A stretch of DNA of 64,000 nt from Candidula unifasciata (GCA_905116865.2 CAJHNH020000224.1:2725910-2789909), one strand, 5' to 3'; counted from the stretch's first letter, positions 27,541-39,548 are shown. Notes: a model not told the origin generated them from the letters alone. Made by a program: numbers and translations.

Positions 27541-28382
27541 GTATAGTAAAGGATCATAATTTCGCCGTATCTCGTCATGCGCACCTTGTTTTTGCCTTGC
27601 CTTTACCCTGGTGAAACATAATTGTTTTTTTTTTTTTTTAACGTAGTCGATTTTCTGTTTCAGTTATGCAATATATGCACAGGTTTATTTACAGGTTGCA
27701 AATCTGTTTTCTTTCTGCAATAAATTGAAAATCTAGTGCTTCTGATTTACTAAAAACAGTGTGAACATCTGATTAATATGTATTACAAAGACTTAAATAA
27801 TAATGAGCTTTTAAATGAATGTAAGTATCTCAAGCACTACACCTAGTTCCTAATGAAAACTGTGAGACTCATCCTGCACTCTACAAAAGAAAAAAAAAAA
27901 AAAAAGAAAATAATAATAAAAATAACGTTGTACAATTTTCCGAATGATGAAAGTGCACTCAGAATGTTGATGTGCATAATGGTAACTAAATGTACAGGGA
28001 AACGATCTTCTGTATTTAGCCTACAACTTTTTTTCTTCAAATCTAGAACATTGAAGCAGCATCATTTAAACCAGCTTTCACTCATGTGCATGGTAAATGA
28101 CATCCTAAAGACCACTGACTTCAAGCCAGTAGGGCAATTCTACAATTAGAAAAACTACAAATGCTTGCTTTAATAAGAAGCTCCTAGTAATTTCAGATTG
28201 TGATATGTATATGTTTATGTTTTAGCGCCGGTTTTGTTAAAGTGCCAGTAAAATAAATATACGTTTTGAATGATCGACTATTCACACTTCGTTCTTGAGA
28301 GTGGTTGTTAAAGGGGCCCCGGTACACAGGTTTGCTCAGAGGCCAATAACGATGCTAAGATAGCCCTGTGTAGACGGATATT

Positions 28383-28490
28383 GTTGAGTGTTGCATTATG
28401 TTGGATGTTGTTGGATGCTGCATGATGTTTGATGTTGCTGCATGTGATTGGATGTTTCATATTGTTGGATGTTTCATGCAGCTGAATTGT
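28383..28490. repeat. Degenerate GTTGGATGTT repeats
   Basis: Irregular reuse of GTTGGATG, GATGTTGC and GATGTTTCAT over about 100 bp. Confidence 0.7.
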
Positions 28491-28695
28491 CATGTAGTTT
28501 AATGCTTCAGGTAGTCATAGTTTTTCTTTAGTCACAAATATTTAAAAGAAATATGTCTCTGTTTAGGATTACAATTAGACAACTTTATTTAAAAAAAAAA
28601 AAAAATGGAATATTCCTGACATCACTTTGAATTCGGAGACCATACCAATAATCCTTCATTACCTTACTTATTTCTTTAAATCATAAACAACCAAC

Positions 28696-28999
28696 CTTTT
28701 GTCGTTCATCTGAAGTTAGCCCGATATCCCACAGAACCAGAGAGAGAAGTTTTCAATCTTCGACAGTTCAGGAAAGACCACGCTATGGAGGGAGTGCAGC
28801 ATAGCCTGCATCTCATCGTAGTGGTTGCTTGAGGCAGCAGACAGAAGGATGACGTCGTTTTCGGGAATTTGCAGTGAGATGGATCTAAGTAAGCCAACTT
28901 GCTCTTTGGTCATGAGCGTTTTCTTTGAGATCAAACTTTGGACTCGTTCCGTGATGTTGTTGCTCAGCTGTGTGCAGTTTGGGTGAACACAGGCGTATT
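28696..28999 (-). pseudogene. Frameshifted paralogue of the 12182-12483 exon (DUF1647-like)
   Basis: On the minus strand, the acceptor CTCTTTAG ends at 29000 and the donor GTTGG starts at 28695. It aligns with 12182-12483 over its whole length: YACVHPNCTQLSNNITERV, IPENDVILLSAASSNHYDEM, HSLHSVVFPEL. The exon is 304 nt, two longer than its partner: CTCTCTCTGG replaces CTCTCTGG, shifting the frame just before the WDIGL motif, which then ends in a stop. It is either a pseudogene or a sequencing error in a CT run. Both splice sites look intact. Confidence 0.75.
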
Positions 29000-29256
29000 C
29001 TAAAGAGATTTAGAGGTAAAATCAGACATTACATAATAGTTGTATTTCTACTCTGTTTTCTCTCTCTGGTAAATAGGTGAAGCTATTTTCCTAGCAGATA
29101 CAGTCACTTGGGTTTCTAAACAGAAGCTTTCTTCCCTGACAGCTCCTAAATAATTCAGGAAATTATATGGTATCATAACTTTTCGACTTTCCTGTTGTAT
29201 TGTGATGAAAACATATTAGTGTATGTGTGCGTGCGTGAATGAGTAAGTAAGTTAAT

Positions 29257-29445
29257 TTTACCCCACCAGGATATCACACAACGCGATAAACACCTGGAAC
29301 ACAAGGTGCCACCATGTAGATGATGAACACCTATGGAAAGGTCCCGGAAACCGCGTTCAGGCATTAGGCTGTAACGCGGCCCTTGGCAACAGCCAGAGTG
29401 GGGCTTCAAATTAACGAAAAATTGCATCCCACTAGGGGACGAGTT
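29257..29445 (+). repeat. Dispersed repeat family C, copy 6
   Basis: TTTTACCCCACCAGGATATC, GTGCCACCATGTAGATGATG and ATTGCATCCCACTAGGGGACG. It is preceded by GAGTAAGTAAGTTAA. Confidence 0.85.
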
Positions 29446-29753
29446 AGTATATACGCAGAGTGCGCGTGCGTTTGTATCTGTATTTGTGTTTGTAAACATT
29501 AGAAAATATTTGTGTGTGTGTAAACTGCAGGTAAAGAACGGCAGAAATAAAACAAAATTCATTAGAAAAAAGAAAAAAAAAAACAATATTAAACAACAAC
29601 AAAATCCAACGATTGGGAAACGCCTCACCTAAGCGAGTCCATCTGCAGTCAGTAGCTGCGAGAACACCCACACTGTATCCGTTCAAAACACTTGAGATGT
29701 CTCCCCTATGTGATACACAGTTCTAAGAAGGTAAGTGCCTCAAGTAGGTAGGT

Positions 29754-29962
29754 AAGTTGTACCCCATCAAGACATCAGACAAGCGATAAACACCCTGTGA
29801 CACAAAGTGCCACCATGCGGATGAGGATCACCCGTGGAGAGGTCCTGAAAAACCCTTTTAGTCGTTACGCCTTGTTTATGGACTGGCTATAATCAGGGCC
29901 CCTGGCAAAAGCCAGGTTGAGGCTTCAAATAACGAAAAGATGCATCCCACGAGAGACTGCTT
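29754..29962 (+). repeat. Dispersed repeat family C, copy 7
   Basis: GTAGGTAGGTAAGTTGTACC starts the copy and the CCCCTGGCAAAAGCCAGG hairpin is intact. It lies only 300 bp from copy 6, both in an intron of the minus-strand paralogue. Confidence 0.88.
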
Positions 29963-30074
29963 CATTAGGCCTCAAGTAACCATTATTGTGTTAAAGTTAA
30001 TTCACTCTGCTCTAAGAAGTTGAGCTAATACATGCATTAGTCTGTGGAATTACCAAAATCTGTGTAAAATAAAT

Positions 30075-30138
30075 TATACCAGGTGCAGAGGTGGACGCAC
30101 AACGTGAACTCTCCGAATGTCTTTACAACTGTTGAACG
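30075..30138 (+). repeat. Dispersed repeat family E, copy 4 (3' end)
   Basis: AGGTGCAGAGGTGGACGCAC and a TTTACAACTGTTGAACGC block correspond to the end of copy 3. The (GAA)n array starts at once after it. Confidence 0.6.
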
Positions 30139-30935
30139 CGAAGAAGAAGAAGAAGAAGAAGAAGAAAGAAGAAGAAGAAGAAGAAGAAGAAGAAGAAGAA
30201 GAAGAAGAAGAAGAAGAGGATGAGGAGGAGAAGGAAGAAGAAGAAGAAGAAGAAGAAGAAGAAGAAGAAGAAGAAGAAGAAGAAGAAGAAGAAGAAGAAG
30301 AAGAAGAAGAAGAAGAAGAAGAAGAAGAAGAAGAAGAAGAAGAAGAAGAAGAAGAAGAAGAAGGAGAAGAAGAAGAAGAAGAAGAAGAAGAAGAAGAAGA
30401 AGAAGAAGAAGAAGAAGAAGAAGAAGAAGAAGAAGAAGAAGAAGAAGAAGAAGAAGAAGAAGAAGAAGAAAAAGAAGAAGAAGAAGAAGAAGAAAAAGAA
30501 GAAGAAGAAGAAGAAGAAGAAGAAGAAGAAGAAGAAGAAGAAGAAGAAGAAGAAGAAGAAGAAGAAGAAGAAGAAGAAGAAGAAGAAGAAGAAAGAAAAT
30601 GAAGAAAGAAGAAAAAGAAGAAGAAGAAGAAGAAGAAGAAGAAGAAGAAGAAGAAGAAGAAGAAGAAGAAGAAGAAGAAGAAGAAGAAGAAGAAGAAGAA
30701 GAAGAAGAAGAAGAAGAAGAAGAAGAAGAAGAAGAAGAAGAAGAAGAAGAAGAAGAAGAAAAAGAAGAAGAAGAAGATGAAGAAGTAGAAGAAGAAGATG
30801 AAGAAGTAGAAGAAAAAGAAGAAGAAGAAGAAGAAGAAGAAGAAGAAGAAGAAGAAGAAGAAGAAGAAGAAGAAGAAGAAGAAGAAGAAGAAGAAGAAGA
30901 AGAAGAAGAAGAAGAAGAAGAAGAAGAAGAAGAGA
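30139..30935. repeat. (GAA)n array, about 800 bp
   Basis: Nearly pure GAA with rare interruptions (GGATGAGG at 30217, GAAAGAAAATG near 30592, GATGAAGAAGTAG at 30776 and 30800). It directly follows a family E 3' end. Poly-Glu, poly-Lys, poly-Phe, poly-Ser and poly-Leu frames here are artefacts. Confidence 0.98.
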
Positions 30936-31302
30936 AGGAAAAGGCTTTTAAAAAAAAACAGAAAAGACAATAACACATACATAAAATGACAATTACAAGA
31001 TAAAGAATATGGAACGGACGGAAGAAAGACTTTGTTTTGAAAGGGTCATAGATTAGACACGCACACCCGTCTTATCTACAGCCTTTCCAAACATTCGTTT
31101 TTAAAGTATGTTGTTTTTAAATCATTATATGCTCATAGCAAATTTCATAATATGAGCATAGAAAGAAACATATTAACGGCATGGGCAGTCGTGTATACAT
31201 TCAAAGGTACATGTGCATGCACACTAACATCTGCATTCGCAACAGTTCTGTAGCAAACACTGCATTTTATGACCTCGTTGTAAGAGGGCAGTAGATCTTT
31301 TC

Positions 31303-31322
31303 CTCCCCCCCCCCCCCCCCCT
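31303..31322. repeat. Poly-C run
   Basis: A homopolymer C run of about 17 followed by TTTCTC. Confidence 0.9.
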
Positions 31323-31589
31323 TTCTCTATCTCTCCCCAAATGAGGCTTTAATTCATTATGGTCTCTATACTCCATAAAGAGCCAAAAAGATAAAGAAGA
31401 AACGATATAGTGTTATAAGCAGTTTTCAAAAGGTACCAGGCAAAGTTCTGAGAAGTAAAGGCGGCTGGCTAAATGTTGACCACATCTTACTCCGAATGCC
31501 GAATGGTCTATAAGATATGCATCTAACACTCTGTGTCCAATGGACTTCAAGGCGTGGGAAAGGGTCAATCACTTACATCATATACTTAC

Positions 31590-31937
31590 TCGATTTTGAG
31601 TTAAGCACACACTGTGTTTTCACAGAAAATGGCTTCGCCTTCTTGTTTAACTCCAACTGAGCCTTCATCAGTTCAGTTGCTTCCTGTGTCAAGAGAGTGG
31701 CTGATTTCCAAGTGCCAACTTGGTCGCTAGTGATAACGGCTGTAGTATTAGCCTCAGTAGAGGTTGCTTTGTATGCGACCGCAAGAGTTGGTATACTTTT
31801 CGAGACATCTGAGACAGGTCGCAAAAACTGAGAAGGTTCAACCTTAATGTCTGTATGTGTTTCTGTCTTTGTCACCATGTCATATTGGGGTAGGATCGGA
31901 ACATCAGTGGCAAGCTTCGTAGTTGTGACACTTCCTA
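31590..31937 (-). CDS. Exon: stem region of the minus-strand DUF1647-like paralogue
   Basis: On the minus strand, the acceptor CTTTGTTCCAG ends at 31938 and the donor GTAAGTAT starts at 31589. The exon is 348 nt with the same splice phases as 9542-9931. It encodes [15 protein letters not shown], a Thr/Ser-rich stretch and [20 protein letters not shown]. The stem differs much more from its paralogue than the next exon does, and is 14 codons shorter. It lies head-on to the plus-strand gene. Upstream is a TA microsatellite and no anchor exon was found. Confidence 0.65.
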
Positions 31938-31964
31938 CTGGAACAAAGAAAAACACGACGAATA

Positions 31965-31969
<5 letters not shown>

Positions 31970-32041
<72 letters not shown>
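31970..32041. repeat. (TA)n microsatellite
   Basis: A pure TA run of about 70 bp, 32 bp upstream of the acceptor of the minus-strand exon. Confidence 0.97.
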
Positions 32042-32051
<10 letters not shown>

Positions 32052-32064
32052 TCACATACATATA

Positions 32065-32880
32065 AATATTGTCACAGGACAGCCCATCCCCTGTCGTCTG
32101 AGACTTGCCTGAATCTTGTCACCTGTATGGTAATTAGGCCTTTTTGAATCATAGAATTTCGTCAATAGGTAAATAGGATAGGCCCCTTTTGTTACTTTGT
32201 GTCTTCATGTCGGGTTATGTACTCAATTCTATTTTTTTTAGGAAGGTTATATTTTCAAACTCAAGACCTTAGGTGGGAGATTCGTTGATAGTGATGCCAA
32301 AATTCCAATGGCCGAACTACCGCTTTGGACGCTGATGACCCCCCCCCCCCCTCCCCCGCCTCTATCGGGAGAGAAGCTTGGTTTCAATCTATTTTTTACT
32401 GAGCTTCCCGAATAGACAGGCTTTCTGTCTTTGTGCTGTTTATCTACCTATTTCTGTTTGTATTACCGATTCATTAAGGAATTTCCTTCAGCATGGGTAA
32501 GTACATTAATGTTTATGTGTACCATATATGTAGCCCTGCTGAGTGTAAGACAGATTTGGTTATGAAATATAATAGGACTGAGACTTCCAACCGTTCTAAC
32601 TGTAGATGGACGCCAAATCTAAGCGTCCCCCTAAAGAGCATAGGTTATTAACTCCTGGACTCCAGACAGCTTGTACATTAAATATCTCGTTTACAGTCTG
32701 TTTTCTGCATTGTTTATGTATTTGGGCAGTCCTCAAACTAGGACAAGCATCTGGGTTAACACAAAAGCCCTATCGATCGGTTAAGGACGTGGTCAGGCTA
32801 AACCTAGTGTTTGTCTGTCGTCACATCCGGCCTGCTGACCATTTCAAAAACGTAAACAATCTTGGAAAGAAGAAACTGTA
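32065..32880. other. No gene recognised
   Basis: Holds a poly-C run (32340-32350) and unique-looking sequence. Frames at 32606 onward lack recognisable domains. A possible retroelement end (TGTCACAGGACAGCCC at 32071) was not supported by a partner. Confidence 0.4.
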
Positions 32881-32915
32881 TGTGTGTGTGTGTGTGTGTG
32901 TATGGCTTTTCCATG

Positions 32916-32987
<72 letters not shown>
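32880..32987. repeat. (TG)n and (TA)n microsatellites
   Basis: A GT run (32880-32901) and then a TA run of about 68 bp (32918-32987). Confidence 0.95.
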
Positions 32988-32989
<2 letters not shown>

Positions 32990-33009
32990 TTGTATGTGTG
33001 GTATAGTTG

Positions 33010-34640
33010 CATGACAAGTACATTAAAAAGCACTACCATTTTAAATGCTTTATATACTTTTGCCAAAAAGCTGCTGGATGGGGGGGAGGGGGGGGGGGTA
33101 ATTAGATTTATGAGGTAAAGACCCAACGGCTGCTATACAATGCAAAGTGCGTGATTCAAGCCACAAGTGGGTACACACAAATGGTTCGGCCTCTCTAACT
33201 TCCTGATACTATCTAGAGGTGGGCGAACTCGGGTAGCGACTCACGGGTTTCTTTCTCTTTGGTGTGCGTCTGAATCGTGCAATTAATAAGGAAAACATGG
33301 GTTTACAGTTGATTAGACCGTTCCCATCTTGATCATGACTAGAATTACTTCCTCGAGAGCCACTCTGTCCTTGGGCAGGCGATCCCACGAGAGAGTGTAG
33401 CTTACGTTCCGCTAGAGAGTGCAGCCTATGTCCCAAGCGATAGTGCAGCCTAAGTTCCACGAAAGAGTGCTGAAGCTGTGGGGTTGGGGGCCTTAAGGTT
33501 AGGGCCAGTTCTGTATGTTTTGAGGCTGTTTAAAGCGCTCGCATCCTGGAATACAGAACACGCGATATCGCCGGCCGCTGACAACAACGAGTAAAATACG
33601 ACGTGTTGCTGGCCGCTCATTAGGCGTGACACCCTTGCAGACTAAGACAGGCCCTGTGACACCATGGGCATGAATGAGAAGGAAAGTCACTCCCTTAATG
33701 GGGCGGAAAACATTACTATATACGTCATTACACACCTTGACCGGCGAACGACTCTACTGCGTTGCTCTGGCCATTTAGTACTTGTCGACTTTGTGTGAAT
33801 GCTTCTGGTAGAATCCACCCCGACCATGTTATATAGTGTAAACGATAATTAATTTTCTTCATCAAATCAGTAAAGGGCCATATACAGTATCTTTAGCCTC
33901 TTGTTAATCATTCCAAATTCAAACCTTTTTTCAACCACCAAAGTAGACCGACAAAGCTACTGTTCCTCCCCGTATGCCCCCCGCAAGCAGCGCCCCTAGC
34001 CTCCAAGCACTTACGATTGGAGGTAAACCCATCCCATAACACACATTTGAAGAAGTGGTTAAACCAATGTTTCACACTGTGAAAGCTGCCATTCCATGGG
34101 AGAAGCTGGGGTGATACTGGAGGCCGAGCAGCTGACTGTAACCATGCATTCTTTTTCATGTTATTATATTTACCATTTGACAAATTAGCATTATTATTAT
34201 TATGCTCTGAATGTAGCATTAGTAATCTGGAGAGGCGTTAAGACCATCCTTTCCCTTTTCTCCCCCAGTCTTTTCTCTCTGTAGGCGCACCTGATCGACA
34301 ATATAGGAATCTCCATTGTAGAAACAATCCGCTCCCTCCCTTCCCCCTCACCCCAAACAATTAAGGAGCGACTCACGTAATTGTGAAAATTTGCTCCGAG
34401 AGGTCTCGTTTAAGTTGTAAATGAGGTATCCTAATAATATCAGCAAAGTAAGACGGGCTGTTAAACTGAAGAGATCTGGGGAAAAAAAGGTAAACAGAAA
34501 TAATGAACTGCAAAACGTGAAGGCGACTAGCGAGATCTGTGGGAAAAGAGCAAGGGGAAGACATCAAGACAAATAACTAGGCAATCTTGAATGAAAGAAT
34601 AAATGAATGACTCATTTATTCTAAAATAATCGTCTCTGAA
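33010..34640. other. No gene recognised
   Basis: Overlapping minus-strand frames at 33450-33735 and 33908-34219 show no domain I know. Repeated GAGAGTGYAGC phrases at 33385-33470 suggest a small degenerate repeat. It could be an old transposon body. Confidence 0.4.
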
Positions 34641-35000
34641 CTCTTGACATTTCCACACATGTTCCGTCTCCTTCTTCGGTAGCCAACAAAGAGTCGATGT
34701 GCCTCTTGCAACCTAATAAAAAGTCCTCCAATGTTTTTCCTACAGTGTTGAATATCTTCCAGACATTCTGCAACCCCAGCCCCTCCCCCCTTTCCCAGGC
34801 TGAATTAGCCCATAAAGTATAGATATTCTATGTGTTCTGTTGCACTGTCCATATCCCTGATTTCCTTCACAACTTCCGCTTTATCATAACGTAGCTCATC
34901 ACTAAGAAAAGTGGCAGCAGCCATTCTATCAGTCTACTCATTAACCCGCACACCAGAATTTCCTGGACAGAGAATCTACGATATGTTTCTGATCAGAGTA
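34640..35000 (-). pseudogene. LINE RNase H C-terminal fragment
   Basis: The minus strand reads CPGNSGVRVNE, a stop, TDRMAAATFLSDEL and VVKEIRDM. This is the end of an RNase H domain (pattern PGHSGVxGNExAD), as carried by I/Jockey-like LINEs. Frames are broken downstream. Confidence 0.6.
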
Positions 35001-35575
35001 TTATCAAACGATGAAAGCCACTCTATACGTAGGATGTCAGTTTATATTTGCTGAAGCATGCTCATTGTGAGCAGTCATTCATATTGGTAATTTAATCTGG
35101 TCTCTTCGTCCATCCATTTCCTATTATATTACCTGTTTTGAGATGTTTTTAGCTTCCTTTCAAAGTGAAGACAGTATATCTTCTTTTTTTTTCTTTTCTA
35201 TATCCGCTGCTTCACCAGTCCATAATTCATCCCACTTAATATATATCATACATATCCACAAGAATTTAGTTTGTAAAGAATTCTGTTGATGCTATGTGTT
35301 AGAACTTGAATAATACCAGTAATCATATTCTTAGATTACCTTTTCTTTGTTTTTAAAATATTCAAATACTGCTCTGTTCAGTAATCCTTTTGGCACTTCT
35401 TGTTGATACTGGCTGTGAGAAACAAAAATCATATTTTGGGACTGTCAGATTCATGTGGGCTTTAAACCACCACCACCGCCCCTTCCCCCATCCCACCCCT
35501 AAAAATATGTTAGCAATCACTGTTAATTAACAATACGTGAACATCCCACACAAGAGGCAAAAATTGTGATGTTGA

Positions 35576-35810
35576 CTGACTGACTGACTGACTGACTGAC
35601 TGACTGACTGACTTCTACCCCACTAGGACATCACACAAGCGATAAACCCCCTGATGACACAATGTGCTACCATGTGGGTGAGGATCACCGTGGAGAGGTC
35701 CCAGAAACCGCGTTCAGCCTATATGCTATATTTATGGCTGTATTGCGGCCGCTGGCAAGAGCCAGAGTAGGGCTTCATCTAACGAAAAATTGCATTCCAC
35801 ACAGGAAAAG
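35576..35810 (+). repeat. Dispersed repeat family C, copy 8, with (GACT)n flank
   Basis: About nine GACT units (35576-35613) run straight into TTCTACCCCACTAGGACATC; the far end is TTGCATTCCACACAGG. The hairpin is partly degraded (GGCCGCTGGCAAGAGCCAG). Confidence 0.88.
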
Positions 35811-35917
35811 TATACTGAGGGCGGGGTTTGGTTAGATATGGCGGCAGTCATCGCAGACAATGCCGGTTCTAATGTTTTGTTAAAAAAATTAAAGAAGAGG
35901 TAAAAATTTTTCTAAGC

Positions 35918-36010
35918 ACCAAGACGTGCTAGGCATATAGGGCTAGACCTATATTTTATAGACCTCGGTGGGTGACTTGGTTAATATCACGTCGGCCGTT
36001 TTTACTTTTA
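35918..36010 (+). repeat. Dispersed repeat family G, copy 2
   Basis: GGCATATAGGGCTAGACCTA, then TTTTATAGACCTCGGTGGGTGAC and CACGTCGGCCGTTTTTACTT. It links copy 1 (3812) and copy 3 (49316), each of which shares a different part. Confidence 0.7.
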
Positions 36011-36136
36011 AGGACTTCACGTGATAGCAAAATGACAAAAATTTTGTGTGTAACCAACTGTATGAATGTCGAACTTTACAAAAACGAACATATTGAAAAA
36101 AAAAAAAAAAGAAAGAAAAACGATGTTTTTATCATA

Positions 36137-38210
36137 AACTAGCTGTACCCGCCCACGCGTTGCTGTGGCATAGTTTGGCTAAATGGAAATGAAAGAAAAT
36201 AGAAATCGCACGTGTCTAATACAATCATTGTCTGCTCAGACATAGAGATAGTCTTTGATCCCCCCCCCCCCCCCCCCAACTAAATCCACCTACTACTCTC
36301 TTCTTCATCAAAGGCTTTTGGAAAAGAAAGACAATAGAAATCGTGTCTAATATAGTTAATGTCGCAATCATTCTCTGCACAGATATAAAGATAGTCTGGT
36401 TTTCCAACTTTAGAACACCTTATAATTGTGTCTTTATATTAGTGGTCGTTTAAATGGTGTTATTAACATTAACAGTAACAAAAATGGTTATTTGGTTATC
36501 ACTTGCTAAAGCTGTTTGTATTTTTATAGGGGACAGAAGTAAAGCTACAACTGTACTTGTGAATAACAAAGTAAGTAGTAAAAAAAAGCGGAAGTAGAGT
36601 TAGTAAAATATAAACAAATAAGGTAATCAGAACTTGAAAATCACGTGTAAAGCTCTTTAAGTTCTCTTAAATTTAAGTCATTACCCCCTCCCCTCTTCCA
36701 CCGACTACTGCTCTCTCCCTCTTCGAAGGATTTGAAAATCACTACCTGGCGATATTTTGTTGTTGCTGTAACTGACATTGACATCCCTGTCCATCTGGAC
36801 TAAAATGGGGAGCAGGAATTGTAATAGGTAGTGAATGGGGCTAGTGTAATATTTACCACATCATCCTTCAAGTACCAGTACAACTACTACCACGACCACC
36901 ACTACAGTAGCTAAAATAATGTCACTGCTATCTGTGTTACCATCGGAGTAGACAGATAGTCGTGAGCCAGAAGATTTGGTTTTGCATGGCTAGTGCTGTC
37001 GCCACAGACTGGTCAGGTTAGGATGTATAATTTCACTTCCCGACAGAAGAACGCCATAAACTTACCGGCGGTCTTCACATAAGAGCACTATGGTGTAACA
37101 GCCCAACCACAACTAATACTGCTGCTACTTTAAGTGGGTAAAGCAGTTACTTTGACTTAAAACTCTCTCAGTTAATAGTTTGCCCCCCCCCCCCCTTTAA
37201 ATTCACCGACAACTCTTTCCCTCATTAAAGTAGTTGGGAGGAAAAAAAAACACTTGAAAAGCAAATGAACACAGGCAAAAAACACCATAATTAGGAAATG
37301 AACGCCATGGTAAACAGCACAGCTTAAAATTCCAACGCAGATGAAATAACTAAATCTAAATGAAAATAAATGGAAATCTATGAAATTTCAGCGTTACCAT
37401 GCAATCGGAAAGTTTAAAAATGCAATCATAAGTTTGCGAAATGGTCAAATTTAATTATAAAATGGTATATCCATTTACCTGTGTTTTTTTTTTAAAGTAT
37501 TAAGGCAACATGGCTAGTGCTGTCACCACGACAGAGCAGATGAGGATATTATTGTAGTCCGGGGTAAAAAAAAATTAACTACTACGGTTTCGAACCCTGG
37601 TCTCCCGCAATTGTTTTCTCGTAGACAGATACTCCAGATATATTAATGAAACGGCACAGCAATAGAAATCGCACGTGTCTAACACGGTTAATGAAGTTAA
37701 TGTCGTAGTCAATGTCTGCGCCGACGTCGAGATAGTGATAGTCCTTGATGCCCCCCCCCCCCCCCGCCCATCGAATGTTGTTTGAAACGAAAAAAAAACA
37801 GAAAATAGAAATCGTGTTTAATATGGTTATTGTGGCAAATATAGAGATAGTCTTGTTTGCTGTACCACGACCTACTCTATGTATTAGAGAAAGCGTTGGC
37901 TGCACGTAACTTGCCGGCGAATGGTGGAAGCCTTGCGTTCTGACCACGGCGCATGGGCAATTTCTAACGTGATTATAATTAGAAATCACTAAAATTATAA
38001 ATATTAGTTTCGAATATTATGGCTTAAATTGTGGTCACCTATCTCTAACAGTGACAGTTTGAATTTGAAACCATGAAGGTTCAACATCCGGTATCAAAAC
38101 AAACATATCCTGAAAATTTCAGCTAAATCGGTTCAGTAGTTTCCGAGTCTATAAGGGGCAAACAAACACACAAAAATTGATTTTTATATATATAGATAAA
38201 AAAAAAAAAA
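36137..38210 (+). mobile_element. About 2-kb element with CTAGCTGTACCC start and TATATATAGAT end
   Basis: The start ACTAGCTGTACCCGCCCACG and an end with AAATTTCAGCTAAATCGGTT, CAGTAGTTTCCGAG, AAACAAACACACAAAAATTG and TATATATATAGATAAA followed by poly-A fit a repeat type common in invertebrate genomes whose class I cannot name with certainty. Two internal blocks (36190-36400 and 37650-37860) repeat ATAGAAATCGCACGTGTC, a GAGATAGTC segment and a poly-C run. No coding frame is seen. Confidence 0.55.
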
Positions 38211-38224
38211 AAAGTTAACCAGTT

Positions 38225-38345
38225 TGGCTTTAAAGATGGGTCGACTTGGCCGCCACGGTTATTTTTGAAATGTTTGGTTTTCTTACAGGACCCGAACCGA
38301 CGACTCTCGAGTCGGCAGGCGAGCGCCTAGCCGCTAACCCACGAT
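38225..38345 (-). repeat. tRNA-like SINE head
   Basis: The minus strand reads GGGTTAGCGGCTAGGCGCTC (A box) and GTCGGTTCGGGTCCTG (B box, about 38287-38302) with tRNA-like spacing. The second half is not tRNA-like, so it is a SINE rather than a tRNA gene. Confidence 0.55.
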
Positions 38346-38384
38346 GGCGTTAGGGTGTTACCTTTTGAAACCAAAGATGCGATG

Positions 38385-38500
38385 AACCAACAATCTAGGT
38401 CTGCAAAAAGAATGTGCATGCAAAACTTATGCTTTGGAACAAAACCAAAGTGCAGAAGTAAACAAGCAACTAGAATTCCAGCTGGAATTTAAAGTCGATG
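38385..38500 (+). repeat. Dispersed repeat family E, copy 5
   Basis: TGTGCATGCAAAACTTATGC, TTTGGAACAAAACCAAAGTG, AAGCAACTAGAATTCCAGC and TGGAATTTAAAG match the order in copy 3. Confidence 0.6.
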
Positions 38501-38514
38501 AACGTTTAAAACAA

Positions 38515-38660
38515 AGTTGGTTGCGTATCCTTTAAGGGATATTGCAGAACCAACCTAAGCAATTTTTTTTAGCTGCTGTGGTTTTTCTAGACAAATTGAA
38601 GTCCAGTAGTTTGCCATTGCATCCTGGACGGTCGGCTTCTCGATACCACTGTCAAAACCA
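38515..38660 (-). repeat. tRNA-derived SINE family F, copy 2 (3' half)
   Basis: GTTGCGTATCCTTTAAGGG, TTGCAGAACCAACC, AGTCCAGTAGTTTGCCATTG and GACGGTCGGCTTCTCGATACC are shared with 43235-43475. The tRNA-like head is missing. Confidence 0.75.
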
Positions 38661-39548
38661 AAGCAAGAAACGTTGGGAAGAAGGAAATACTACGCACAGA
38701 ATATTACAGTTTGAAGAGGGAAAAACAACTTGTTAAATGTTTATACTAAATAAACACAATACGAATGCCAGACACTGAATGGAAATAAGTGACAGAGAAG
38801 AAAGGGTGGTAATATTTTTGTGTTTTGTTTTGTTTAAACCTATTCAGATGACCAAACGTTATCAACTTACGTGCTCAGTGCATTTTAAACAGTACAAACT
38901 GTATGTTTCATGAAGAAGAGTTTTCTTAGTTTTCTATGAATCTATACGTAGTGCACATATGCTGAAAAAGTCTTAGCTTAAAACTGTTGGTCGTTTTACA
39001 ACACTAAAAACTAGTGCGCTTTTATATGGTTGAATTGAGTAACATCTTGACTGTCAAAATGAGGACTGCATCAACCGATTATCGTTACTGCTTCTTCGCA
39101 TCTGGAGTGTGAAACATGTTTCTGTGACGCATCACACTTGAGTTCAATATTTAAGATTAAGGTTGAAGGCCAGCGAATCGACTTCATTTCACAGGTTTTT
39201 ATCCCACGTGGCTCAGTCTCTCTCCGCCGTAACTCGGTAACTTCGGGATGCTCCGTAACTCAGGGACGCTCCCCAGGATCTCCATAAAAATTGCAATCGT
39301 GAACTTAAGGTGCAGCCATGAAATGAACCCACAACATTAGACTGCGAAGCGAACGGCTTGACCGTTGAGTTCAATATTCGTTTATGTAATAAATTCAGTA
39401 GGCAGAAAATTGTCCTCCGTGTCAACGACTCTCTTATTCTTAACCTGACTCGTGCTTATCTTTAACAAAGCATTGTTGTTATAAAGAGAATGTCTGTATA
39501 TAATTTCATAACTGTGTATTGCTTGGTCGTCGCTTTATTGCTGACTGA

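Noticed and set aside
30139..30960. Poly-Glu, poly-Lys, poly-Leu, poly-Ser and poly-Phe proteins
   Set aside because: All are translations of one (GAA)n array with no unique flanking domain. The same applies to 22681, 43919, 59156 and 62703.
33450..34219. Minus-strand genes of 60-103 codons
   Set aside because: No domain, start context or paralogue was found. They overlap in different frames, as expected by chance in GC-richer DNA.
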